Assembly (NCBI GenBank): GCA_963828385.1
Contig: CAWHEF010000002.1
Location: 434,001-498,000, forward strand
Source: Bog-756 sp963828385
GTDB lineage: Bacteria > Actinomycetota > Acidimicrobiia > Acidimicrobiales > RAAP-2
DNA: 64,000 bases
Direction of reading: 5' to 3'
In this document: piece by piece, positions 27,888 to 35,744 of the stretch
Position numbering within the stretch: position 1 is the stretch's first letter
Layout of the letters: each line of letters begins with the position of its first letter
Notes under the pieces: model-generated
The model's database searches: none
Told to the model about the DNA's origin: nothing
What the model saw: only the letters and a program-made list of their open reading frames with translations
Made by a program: the position numbers and the translations under genes

Positions 27888-29105
27888 TCAGGGGGCCGGC
27901 GGCTCGATGAGCACGGCGGTGTTGTACCCTCCCATGCCGATCGACGACTTCACCGTGAGCCCCGGCGGGAACTTGCTCCGACCGTCGATCAGCTTGGGAT
28001 GGCCGGGGGCCACCTGTGGGGGTGAGGGGATCCAACCCGTCTCGAACCCATAGAGCGTGGCCAGCGTCTCCACGGCGGCGGCGGCGGACTGACAGTGTCC
28101 GACCAGCGGCTTGATCGAGAAGAACCCTCGCGTCTGCGGGAAGTACTCGTCCATGATCGCCGCTTCGGCGACGTCGCACATTCCGGTGCCCGGGGCGTGG
28201 GCGTTCAGGTACATCACATCCCCGGGCCCGACGCCTGATCGCTCCGTGGCGAGCAGGAAGCACCGGGTCATCTCCCCGCGGTCGGGTGCCACGCCAACGA
28301 GGTTGTGGGCATCCATGGTCATGGCGCCCCCGAGTACCGCCCCGTAGGAACCCGTGGGCCGGGTGGAGAGGACCATGGCGACCGCCGCCTCGCCCCCGAC
28401 GAAACCACGGCTTCCCTCTTGGAACGGACGGCTCGCCTCGAACGGAGGCGAGTTCAGGACGGCGGGACCCAGATCACTGAAGGCGCGAAGGGTCTGGGGG
28501 ATGCCCGAGAGGTCGGTGGCCAGAAGGACCACGTCGGTCGCCGTCCCGGACTCGAGCCACGAGGTGGCGGTGATCATGGCGGCGTTTGCCGTCGCGCACA
28601 TGGCCGAGACGGACATTGTCGGTCCGTGGAAATCATGCTCCTTCATGAACTGGGAGAGAACGGTGGACGGGAGCATGTTCACCCACCGTTTGGGCCGTAC
28701 CTTGGTGACTCCTGAGCGATAGAACTCGCTCCAGGATTCGATGTCCCCGGCCTCGATGCTGTGGACCACTCCGACGACGGCCCCCGGCTCCCAGCCCCGG
28801 TCGACGGCGTTCGCCACCGCCTCGCGCCCGGCAAAGCGGGCGGCACGCATGAAGCGGCTCGGACCGTCCTTGCTGTCGCCCTCGTCGGCCACGAGCGAGA
28901 GGTATGCCTTTCCCTCATCGACGTACCCGTCCAGCCCGGTAACGAGTCTGACCGAGCTCTCCCCGAGGTTGAAACCGTCCCAAAGATGCTTCGTGCCCCA
29001 ACCGAATCCTGTGACCGCCCCGATGCCGACGATGTCCGAGCGCGCTTTGCGGCCCTTCCCGGAATCCGGAGATCCGTTCGGTTGCGACGTGTCTGGGCGT
29101 GACAT
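27888..29105 (-). CDS. Beta-ketoacyl synthase family protein
   Basis: Condensing enzyme of the beta-ketoacyl-ACP synthase family, 405 residues. The nucleophilic Cys170 lies in SVSAMCATANAAM; the two His residues are in YLNAHAPGTGMCD and KPLVGHCQSAAAAVETLA, so the Cys-His-His triad appears intact although the motifs deviate from the FabF consensus (Met before Cys, HAPGTG for HGTGT). ATG 29105 has GAGGAG upstream. No acyl carrier or acyltransferase gene is nearby. It stands alone between a signalling protein and the ipd genes; a role in fatty or specialised acyl synthesis is possible but unknown. Confidence 0.87.
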   Translation of the reverse strand: MSRPDTSQPNGSPDSGKGRKARSDIVGIGAVTGFGWGTKHLWDGFNLGESSVRLVTGLDGYVDEGKAYLSLVADEGDSKDGPSRFMRAARFAGREAVANAVDRGWEPGAVVGVVHSIEAGDIESWSEFYRSGVTKVRPKRWVNMLPSTVLSQFMKEHDFHGPTMSVSAMCATANAAMITATSWLESGTATDVVLLATDLSGIPQTLRAFSDLGPAVLNSPPFEASRPFQEGSRGFVGGEAAVAMVLSTRPTGSYGAVLGGAMTMDAHNLVGVAPDRGEMTRCFLLATERSGVGPGDVMYLNAHAPGTGMCDVAEAAIMDEYFPQTRGFFSIKPLVGHCQSAAAAVETLATLYGFETGWIPSPPQVAPGHPKLIDGRSKFPPGLTVKSSIGMGGYNTAVLIEPPAP

Positions 29106-29413
29106 CTCGACTCCTCGAAGGCCGTCTGTCACACGACCCGTCACATCCCGGTCAGGGTCGGTGCGGATCCGTGCCGACACGACGAGGGCGACGACCTTCT
29201 CGTACGTGGTGACCGATTATCACGTACGTCACGGCCCCGCACAATGGGAGAACTACGTCATCGCCATGCTCGCCGGACCAGGCGCCCGAGGTTCTCCTCC
29301 AGGCGGCCGGGAAGTGGCGGGAACGCGGTGGACGCGTGGACCAACACTGACTGTGGGTGCAGCAGCACGCTCCGTTGCATTCTGTGGCGACAGCTCGCTT
29401 CGGATGCGGTGCG
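29106..29413. promoter_or_regulatory. 308-bp intergenic region with operator-like inverted repeat
   Basis: No gene seen. At 29201-29228 CGTACGTGGT and ATCACGTACG face each other across eight bases; nine of ten pairs match. It lies about 100 bp upstream of the beta-ketoacyl synthase ATG and after the stop of the flavin oxidoreductase, so it is a candidate operator for the synthase. Confidence 0.5.
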
Positions 29414-30509
29414 TCAGGGGGCCGAGCCGGACAGCCGGTCGAGCACGGCCTCCGCCTCGCCGACGATGCGATCGCACGAGCTCGGCCACGGTGGGCAGCT
29501 CGTCGATGGCACCCACCACCTGCCCGGTGGGGAGCACGCCCACGTCGGTGCGCCCTTCCACCAACGCCGCCTTCGTCATCATCGGTGCGTTGGCCGCCAT
29601 GACCACCTGGGACCACAACAGCTCGTTGCCTTGTCTCATCGCCCGTCCCTCTCTGAGGAGCGACACGAGCGACGCACTCGTCTGGTGGCGGAACGCGTAG
29701 GCGTTCTTGAGGGCGCGAGGGAGCCTCCGGAACCACCCGGCCCTGTCGAGCCGGTCGACCAGGTGGGTCCGGATGACGCGCTGCGGCGCGCCGTCGACGG
29801 CGGTCGAGACGACCGTTCCCGTCACCGGGGTGGCCAGGTAGACGTCCTTCACGGCGTCGGGAACCCGGCTCTCCTTCGTCAACAGGAACCGGGTACCCAT
29901 GGCGATCCCGTCCGCTCCGTAGGCGAGGGCGGCGACGAGTCCGCGACCGTCGAAGTATCCTCCGGCGGCGAGCACGGCGACCTGGTCACCGACTGCGTCG
30001 ACGACGGCCGGGACGAGCAGGGACGTGGGCACGGCGCCGGTGTGGCCGCCACCTTCGGTCCCCTGGGCGATGACGGCGTCGACGCCCCATTCGGCGACCT
30101 TCTCAGCGTGTCGACGAGCGCCCACGGTGGGCACGACCACGAGCCCGTTCTCCCGGCACCTGGCCACGAGGTCGGGACGGGGTGCCTGGGCGAAGCTGGC
30201 CACCGTGACCCCGTTGTCGATCATGAGCGCGATGCGGTCGGCGACGTCGGCGGCGTCGGTACGGAGGTTCACGCCGAAGGGACGGGTCGTGCGGCCGCGG
30301 ACCTCGCCGATGGCCGCGTCGAGCTCGGCGAGGCTCATGGTGGCCGAGGCCAGGATGCCGAGTCCCCCCGCCTCCGCCGTAGCCGCCACCAGGCGGGGGC
30401 CGGCGACCCAGCCCATGCCCGTCTGGACGATCGGGTACCGGACGCCGACGAGCGAGCAGAACCGCGTGACGAGGGCCGGATGGCCTTGCCGGTCCGGCTC
30501 GTCGCTCAA
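29414..30509 (-). CDS. ipdC: Nitronate monooxygenase-family FMN enzyme, IpdC-like, late frameshift
   Basis: FMN-binding TIM-barrel of the nitronate monooxygenase/2-nitropropane dioxygenase fold, about 365 residues when the late frame error is repaired. Seen are RYPIVQTGMGWVAGPRLVAA, LVVVPTVGARRHAEKV, AQGTEGGGHTG and AAGGYFDGRGLVAALAYGADGIAMGTRFL, the FMN/phosphate-binding run. Near 29468 one extra base shifts the frame after AELVR; removing it gives IVGEAEAVLDRLSGSAP and a stop at 29414. Position next to ipdB matches Rv3553 (IpdC) of mycobacteria, which reduces an intermediate of steroid C/D-ring breakdown; the symbol rests on this synteny. Confidence 0.8.
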
Positions 30510-30587
30510 CGGCCCGGGCTCCTCACCCGCCGGTCCTCTTGTGTGCCGGACGCCTGCCTGGTTGCCGCTCCCGTGTGTCCGTTCTCG

Positions 30588-31376
30588 TCATCCCTTCACC
30601 TCCCGTTCGCGCAGGCCCCTCGGATCGAGCTCGTCGCGGATGAGCACCAGCTCTTCTGGCGTGGGTGGGCGCGTCTCCAAGACCGGGTGGGGGACGACGA
30701 GCTCGAAACCGGTGGCGCCGACGACGTCCTCCACCGTCACTCCCGGATGTACGGATCGGATGCGCATCGTCTTCCCGGGCGTCTCGAAGTCGAACACACC
30801 GAGGTTGGAGATCACGAAACGGATCTCGTGGAATGCCGTGGCCGGGGGACCGGCGGCGGCCGCCCTGGCATAGCCGACGCCGCACACCACGTCGACCTCC
30901 TCCACGAAGGTGCGTGGCGAGTGGTTGGGTACCCAGAAGCTCGTCGGGTGATTGACGGTGTTCCCCGGAGCGCCCCGGACCCCGATGAGCTGAGCGGACG
31001 GACGCTTCCAGTCGCCGATGGCGCTGATGTTCTGGTTCCCGGTGCGATCGATCTGGGACGCCATCATGATGAGGCTCCTGCGCCCCGACCACACCACGTC
31101 GAACACCCGCCGGTACGGCATGTGCGATTCGATGACGAAGTCCGAGGTCTTCGCCCCGAGTGCCGGTGCCCCGTCCACCAAGGCCGCATCCCCGTCGGTC
31201 AGCACCAGGTCGGGCGCGAACGTCCGTCGGGCGAGTCTGGCTCCGATCGCCGGGGCCGTGCCGAAGGCGCTGGCCATGACCTCGCCATCGCCCCGGAACA
31301 CCTCGGCGCAGGCCACCGCGCAGTACTCGGCTCTGCTCACCCCCGTGTCGGCGCTCACCCCCGTGTCGGCGCTCAC
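30588..31376 (-). CDS. ipdB: CoA-hydrolase/transferase beta subunit IpdB
   Basis: Beta subunit of the IpdAB enzyme, a CoA-transferase fold protein that acts as a ring-opening hydrolase on a cyclic CoA ester (COCHEA-CoA) in steroid ring C degradation. Key regions: SAFGTAPAIGARLARRTFAPDLVLTDG, SLIMMASQIDRTGNQNISAIGDW and EVDVVCGVGYARAAAAG. It follows ipdA directly: the GTG at 31376 overlaps the ipdA TGA. The N-terminus is encoded by a tandem 18-bp duplication, so GTG codons at 31376, 31358 and 31340 are all possible starts. Identification rests on gene order with ipdA and echA20 and on the matching length (262 residues). Confidence 0.9.
   Translation of the reverse strand: MSADTGVSADTGVSRAEYCAVACAEVFRGDGEVMASAFGTAPAIGARLARRTFAPDLVLTDGDAALVDGAPALGAKTSDFVIESHMPYRRVFDVVWSGRRSLIMMASQIDRTGNQNISAIGDWKRPSAQLIGVRGAPGNTVNHPTSFWVPNHSPRTFVEEVDVVCGVGYARAAAAGPPATAFHEIRFVISNLGVFDFETPGKTMRIRSVHPGVTVEDVVGATGFELVVPHPVLETRPPTPEELVLIRDELDPRGLREREVKG
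31341..31376 (-). repeat. 18-bp tandem duplication at ipdB start
   Basis: Two identical 18-bp units (GTGAGCGCCGACACGGGG) followed by a third partial GTGAGC. Each unit carries an in-frame GTG, giving three alternative starts and a VSADTG repeat in the protein. Confidence 0.85.
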
Positions 31377-32239
31377 CCTCGAACCTCTGCCGCCAGCTCG
31401 GCGGTCTGTGCCCGGTAGCCGGCTTCGTCCACCTCGAAGAAGCGTTTGTGGAACTCCTGCCAACGCTCGGGATCACCGGCGGCGACGACGTAGGCCTTCT
31501 GGAACGCCTCGTCGCGTCCGTAGTCGGGGACACAGGCCGTGAAGTGGGCGCCTCCCGGGGCCTCGACCACGCCGTCGGTCAACAGCCGGCTGATGCAGAG
31601 GGTCTGAAGCGGCCCGGCCACCGCGAGCTGGTCCGTGCCGACGACCTGCTCGACCGTCATGAACCGCTTGTCCGCCGCTCCCAGAAAGAGCTCGTCGAAG
31701 AACGGGTCGGGGCCGAGGATCTGACCCGACCCCCGGCAGTCGGCCCTGTTCACATGGACGATGGCGGCGTCCAAGGAGAGTGCCGGCATGGCCACCAGCT
31801 CCTCGCCGTCGTCATAGGGGGAGACGACGGTACGGAGCTCGGGGTTCTTGGCCAGCACGTCCGATCCGAGCCCGGCTCTTGTCGGGAGGAACGGGACCCG
31901 CTGGGAGGCGGCCAGGAGGCCCAGGTAGAACATGCCCTCGTCGAGCTCGGTGCACGAAAAGGCGCCTTGTTGCCGGCCCGCTCTGAAGTGGGGCTCGATG
32001 GCGATCGAGTCGAGGGTCACGAACGGGACCACCACCGATCCGACCTTCCCCGCCGCACACAAGAGTCCGACGTCGGGACCGCCGTAGGAGACCACGGTGA
32101 GGTCGTCCAAATCCGAGCGCAGGATGGCCCGGACGGCGGCCATGGGCTTGCGTCTCGATCCCCACCCCCCGATCCCGATCGTCATGCCGCTCCTGAGCTC
32201 GGAGACGAGCTCGTCGGTGGTCAGGCGCTTGTCGGCCAC
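31373..32239 (-). CDS. ipdA: CoA-hydrolase/transferase alpha subunit IpdA
   Basis: Alpha subunit of IpdAB, 288 residues. It shows the long signature shared with mycobacterial IpdA (Rv3551): LRSGMTIGIGGWGSRRKPM, RAILRSDLDDLTVVSYGG, LPTRAGLGSDV and VEAPGGAHFTACVPDYGRDE. With IpdB it hydrolyses the ring-C carbon bond of a steroid-derived CoA ester, the step leaving a linear product for beta-oxidation. GTG 32239 begins 13 bp after echA20. I recognise this family with confidence; whether the organism degrades cholesterol, phytosterols, bile acids or hopanoid-like compounds cannot be told from the window. Confidence 0.93.
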   Translation of the reverse strand: MADKRLTTDELVSELRSGMTIGIGGWGSRRKPMAAVRAILRSDLDDLTVVSYGGPDVGLLCAAGKVGSVVVPFVTLDSIAIEPHFRAGRQQGAFSCTELDEGMFYLGLLAASQRVPFLPTRAGLGSDVLAKNPELRTVVSPYDDGEELVAMPALSLDAAIVHVNRADCRGSGQILGPDPFFDELFLGAADKRFMTVEQVVGTDQLAVAGPLQTLCISRLLTDGVVEAPGGAHFTACVPDYGRDEAFQKAYVVAAGDPERWQEFHKRFFEVDEAGYRAQTAELAAEVRG

Positions 32240-32252
32240 GGCAGTTCCGTTC

Positions 32253-33011
32253 CTACCTGGTCGTGTCGGCGTCGCGCTTCTCGACGAACGCCGCCCGCTG
32301 CTCGTCGGCCACCCCGGCCACGTGCAGCTCGTAGGTGAAGCCCTGCTCGAACCGGTAGCTGGCCTTCACGTCGACCGGGTCGATGCCGTTGAGCGACTCC
32401 TTCGCTCGGCGGATGATGGTCGGGCTCTTTGCGGCGATGTCCTTGGCAACCGCGAGAGCAACCTCGACGAGTTGGTCGTCGGCGACGACCTCGAGGACGG
32501 ATCCATAGTGGTGCAGCTCGGCGGCGGACGCCGGCTTCGCCGTGTAGATCATGGAGCGCATCCGGTGCTGGGGGACGAGTCGGGACAGATGGGTGGCCGC
32601 ACCGAGCGCCCCCCGGTCGACCTCGGGGAGCCCGAACGTGGCGTCATCGGTGGCGATGATGATGTCGGCGTTGCCGACGATGCCGATCCCGCCTCCCAGG
32701 CAGAACCCGTGGACCGCGGCGATGACCGGCACCTCGCACTCGTACACGGCGGCGAAGGCGGCCGCGCATCCCCGGTTGGCCCCGATGAGCGCATGGTCAC
32801 CCTCGGCCTGGATCTCCTTGATGTCCACACCGGCGCAGAAGCCACGGCCCTCGGCCCGCACGATGACGGCCCGGTTCGTCTCGACCCGCCCGGCGGCGGT
32901 GACGGCGTCGGCCAGCCCGTACCACCCGGCCACATCGAGCGCGTTGACCGGAGGATGGTCGATGACGACTTCGGCGACGCCTTCTGCGGGCTGGTTGGTG
33001 ATGACGGCCAC
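32253..33011 (-). CDS. echA20: Enoyl-CoA hydratase-family ring hydrolase EchA20
   Basis: Crotonase-fold protein of 252 residues closely resembling mycobacterial EchA20 (Rv3550), which opens the steroid D-ring by hydrolysing HIEC-CoA. Shared stretches are VIDHPPVNALDVAGWYGLAD, RAEGRGFCAGVDIKEIQ, CAAAFAAVYECEVPVIAAVHG and GLPEVDRGALGAATHLSRL, the latter holding the acidic residue of the active site. GTG 33011 is preceded by GGAG. It leads the operon echA20-ipdA-ipdB-ipdC. A CTGA-N7-TCAG operator lies about 115 bp upstream, shared with the divergent SDR. Confidence 0.93.
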   Translation of the reverse strand: MAVITNQPAEGVAEVVIDHPPVNALDVAGWYGLADAVTAAGRVETNRAVIVRAEGRGFCAGVDIKEIQAEGDHALIGANRGCAAAFAAVYECEVPVIAAVHGFCLGGGIGIVGNADIIIATDDATFGLPEVDRGALGAATHLSRLVPQHRMRSMIYTAKPASAAELHHYGSVLEVVADDQLVEVALAVAKDIAAKSPTIIRRAKESLNGIDPVDVKASYRFEQGFTYELHVAGVADEQRAAFVEKRDADTTR

Positions 33012-33124
33012 GACGGCTCCATGGTTCAGGGTTCAGGAGGCACGGACTGCATCCGCACCGGGAGAGGGGCTCTGGCTCCCGGCGGGTGCGGCGGCATGCC
33101 CGGTGTGCTGTTGTTCGACATGAT

Positions 33125-33139
33125 CTGATACAGCGTCAG
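33125..33139. promoter_or_regulatory. Palindromic operator CTGA-N7-TCAG, site 4
   Basis: CTGATACAGCGTCAG between the divergent echA20 operon and an SDR gene. The right half GCGTCAG is identical to sites 1 and 2. Confidence 0.65.
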
Positions 33140-33170
33140 GACAGTACCAGTCAGCGATCGGGAGGCAGCA

Positions 33171-34037
33171 GTGGGCAACTTCGATTTCGCCCGCGACGGA
33201 GGGTCGTTCCGGCTCGAAGGCTCCGCCGTCGTCGTGACCGGGGGGACCAAAGGGATCGGACGTGGCATCGCCGGCGCCTACCTCGCCTCCGGAGCGGAGG
33301 TTCTGGTCTGCGGGCGTCACGAGCCTTCTGCGACCGAGCTCCCTTCCGAGCCCGACCGGTCAGGTACGGAGCGGCGGGCCTCCTTCGTGGCGGCCGACGT
33401 GCGCGACGCCGAGGAGGCGGCCTCGGTCGTTGCCGCCGCTGTCGACCGTTTCGGCCGGATCGACGTGCTGGTGAACAATGCCGGGGGCTCGCCTGCAGCG
33501 GACGCCGCCACGGCGTCCCCGCGGTTGTTCGCAGGTGTCGTGGCCCTCAACCTGCTGGCCCCGCTGTACTGCGCCCAGGCGGCCAACCGGATCATGCAGG
33601 CACAGGAGGGTGGTGGAGCCATCGTCAACATCTCCTCGGTGAGCGGCACCCGTCCCTCCCCTAGAACCGCCGCCTACGGCGCGGCCAAGGCCGGGCTCAT
33701 CAATCTGACCCAGTCACTCGCCGTCGAATGGGCTCCGAAGGTGCGGGTCAACTGCGTGGTCGGGGGCCTGATCGCCACGGAAGCCTCCGTCGATCACTAC
33801 GGGGGTGAGGCCGGCATGGCGTCAGTGGCCGCCACCGTGCCAGTCGGGCGCTTCGGCACGGCCGAGGACATGGCGGCACTGTGCCTTGTCCTCACCTCAC
33901 CCCTGGCCGCCTATGTCACTGGCGCCGCTCTGGTCGCCCACGGCGGGGGGGAGCGACCGGCGTTCCTGACCGCCGTCGAGCAGGCGACGGACGGAGGGTC
34001 GGGGAAGGACCCGACCCGGGGGCCGGCCTTGGACTGA
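33171..34037 (+). CDS. SDR family oxidoreductase
   Basis: Short-chain dehydrogenase of 288 residues. It has VVVTGGTKGIGRGIAGAY for nucleotide binding, VNNAGGSPA, the catalytic Ser in VNISSVSGTRPS, the AYGAAKAGLINL Tyr-Lys pair and VRVNCVVGGLIATEA. GTG 33171 has GGGAGG upstream. Divergent from echA20 with a shared operator; mycobacteria also have SDR genes divergent from echA20 (Rv3548c/Rv3549c), so it probably oxidises a hydroxyl intermediate of the same steroid-ring pathway. The C-terminal 30 residues (EQATDGGSGKDPTRG) extend beyond the normal SDR end. Confidence 0.9.
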   Translation: MGNFDFARDGGSFRLEGSAVVVTGGTKGIGRGIAGAYLASGAEVLVCGRHEPSATELPSEPDRSGTERRASFVAADVRDAEEAASVVAAAVDRFGRIDVLVNNAGGSPAADAATASPRLFAGVVALNLLAPLYCAQAANRIMQAQEGGGAIVNISSVSGTRPSPRTAAYGAAKAGLINLTQSLAVEWAPKVRVNCVVGGLIATEASVDHYGGEAGMASVAATVPVGRFGTAEDMAALCLVLTSPLAAYVTGAALVAHGGGERPAFLTAVEQATDGGSGKDPTRGPALD

Positions 34038-34121
34038 GGGCCGGCACCTTCTCCAGCGCGTCGGTCGAGGTCTTCCCAGCCCCGGCCGGCTCGGAATGCG
34101 GTCAACATGCGCCGACGGCTA

Positions 34122-34135
34122 TACCCTCTGCCCCG
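34122..34135 (+). promoter_or_regulatory. Leaderless promoter of pntAA
   Basis: TACCCT at 34122-34127 stands seven bases before the GTG at 34135, placing the transcript start on or next to the first codon. The same box precedes the antitoxin gene at 50977. Confidence 0.5.
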
Positions 34136-35406
34136 TGAAACTCGCCGTCGTGAAGGAGTCGCGCCCCGGTGAGGCCCGGGTGGCCATCGTCCCGGACGTG
34201 GCCTCGAGGATCGCCAAGACCGGTGTCGACGTCGAAGTCGAGTCCGGATCAGGCACCGCATCCCGTTTCTCGGACAGCGACTATGTGGAGGCCGGGGCGT
34301 CGGTCGCCCCCGACGCCGAGGCTGCCATGAGGGGCGCGGCGGTGGTGGCTCGGGTTCAGCCGCCGACCGAAGAAGAGGCGCGGGCGCTTCCCGAGGGCGT
34401 GTCGCTGGTCAGCTTCCTCCAGCCGCAGTCCGAAGCAGGCGTGGTGAAGGTGATGGGGGAGCGGGGAGCGACCGTCTACAGCCTCGATCTCCTGCCGCGC
34501 ATCAGCCGGGCCCAGTCGATGGACGCCCTCTCGTCCCAGGCAACGGTGTCGGGGTACCGGGCCGGGCTGGCCGCGGCCAGCCATCTGGCCAAGTTCTTCC
34601 CCATGTTCATGACAGCCGCCGGTACCGTCCCCCCGGCCAAGGTGCTGGTCATGGGGGCGGGGGTGGCCGGGTTGCAGGCCATCGCCACGGCCCGCCGGCT
34701 GGGTGCGATGGTGCGGGCCTACGACGTCCGGGCGGCGGCGAAAGAAGAGGTCGAGAGCCTGGGGGCCAAGTTCGTCGAGCTCGAGCTCGAGACCCAGGAG
34801 GGCACAGGCGGCTACGCCAAGGAGCAGTCGGCCGAGTACCTGGCCAAGCAGCAGGAGCTCCTGGCGGCCGAGGTCGGGGCGTCCGACGCCGTCATCACGA
34901 CCGCCCAGATCCCGGGTCGGTCCGCACCCGTGCTCGTCACCCGCCAGATGGTCGAAGGGATGGCGGAGGGCGCGGTCATCATCGACCTGGCCGCCGACTC
35001 GGGAGGGAACTGCGAGCTGACCGTGGCCGGCGAGGACGTGTCGTTCCAGGGGGTGACGATCGTCGGCATGAGCAACCCCCCCGCAGGCATGCCCACCCAC
35101 GCCAGTTTCCTCTACGCCCGCAACATCGCGAACTTCCTGGGCCTTCTGGTGAAGGACGGCGAGCTGGCTCCCGACTTCGACGACGAGATCGTGGCCGGGA
35201 CCTGTGTGGTGAGGGCCGGTCAGGTGGTCCACGGGCCTACCGCTGAGGCTCTGGGGTTGGCACCGGCTGCCGCCCAGGCCGGTACGCCGCCGGCCGCCCA
35301 GTCCGAGTCTGCGCACTCCGAGTCGGCCGCGGCCACCGGGGGCGATCGAGCGTCGGCTGCGGGGGAAGAGCCGATCACCGACGAGGCAAAGGAGCAGCAG
35401 CCGTGA
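34135..35406 (+). CDS. pntAA: NAD(P) transhydrogenase subunit alpha part 1
   Basis: NAD(H)-binding domain I of the proton-translocating transhydrogenase, about 423 residues, peripheral on the cytoplasmic membrane face. It passes hydride between NAD and NADP, driven by the proton gradient, usually to supply NADPH. Visible: VKESRPGEARVAIVPDVASRI, RISRAQSMDALSSQATVSGYRA, the Rossmann VLVMGAGVAGLQAIATARRLG and VITTAQIPGRSAPVLV. An Ala/Ser/Glu-rich tail follows from about residue 375. GTG 35403 of pntAB overlaps its stop, so the three pnt genes form one operon. Confidence 0.93.
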   Translation: MKLAVVKESRPGEARVAIVPDVASRIAKTGVDVEVESGSGTASRFSDSDYVEAGASVAPDAEAAMRGAAVVARVQPPTEEEARALPEGVSLVSFLQPQSEAGVVKVMGERGATVYSLDLLPRISRAQSMDALSSQATVSGYRAGLAAASHLAKFFPMFMTAAGTVPPAKVLVMGAGVAGLQAIATARRLGAMVRAYDVRAAAKEEVESLGAKFVELELETQEGTGGYAKEQSAEYLAKQQELLAAEVGASDAVITTAQIPGRSAPVLVTRQMVEGMAEGAVIIDLAADSGGNCELTVAGEDVSFQGVTIVGMSNPPAGMPTHASFLYARNIANFLGLLVKDGELAPDFDDEIVAGTCVVRAGQVVHGPTAEALGLAPAAAQAGTPPAAQSESAHSESAAATGGDRASAAGEEPITDEAKEQQP

Positions 35407-35744
35407 CCACCGGCATCCTCGAGTTCCTGACGGTCTTCGTGCTCGCCGCATTCGTGGGCATCGAGGTGATCAGCGCTGTCCCGAGCATCCTCCACACGCC
35501 GCTGATGTCGGGCAGCAACGCCATCCACGGCATCGTGCTGGTGGGAACGATCCTCATCATGGGGGAGGCGCGGGGGGCGGCTCAGATCACGCTGGCTTTC
35601 TTCGCGGTGCTGCTGGCCACGCTCAACATCGTGGGTGGGTTCGTCGTGACCGACCGGATGCTGGAGATGTTCAAGGCCAAGCCGAACGAGCGCGCCAAGG
35701 ACAGCGACCGGGGTGAGAGCCGGACACCCGGCGGTGCCAAGTGA
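35403..35744 (+). CDS. pntAB: NAD(P) transhydrogenase subunit alpha part 2
   Basis: Small membrane subunit of the transhydrogenase, 113 residues, with three hydrophobic helices (FLTVFVLAAFVGIEVI, GIVLVGTILIMGEARGAAQ to LAFFAVLLATLNIVGGFVV). The end VVTDRMLEMFKAK is a family hallmark. It contributes part of the proton channel. Start GTG overlaps pntAA TGA and its stop overlaps pntB ATG/GTG by four bases. Confidence 0.92.
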   Translation: MTTGILEFLTVFVLAAFVGIEVISAVPSILHTPLMSGSNAIHGIVLVGTILIMGEARGAAQITLAFFAVLLATLNIVGGFVVTDRMLEMFKAKPNERAKDSDRGESRTPGGAK

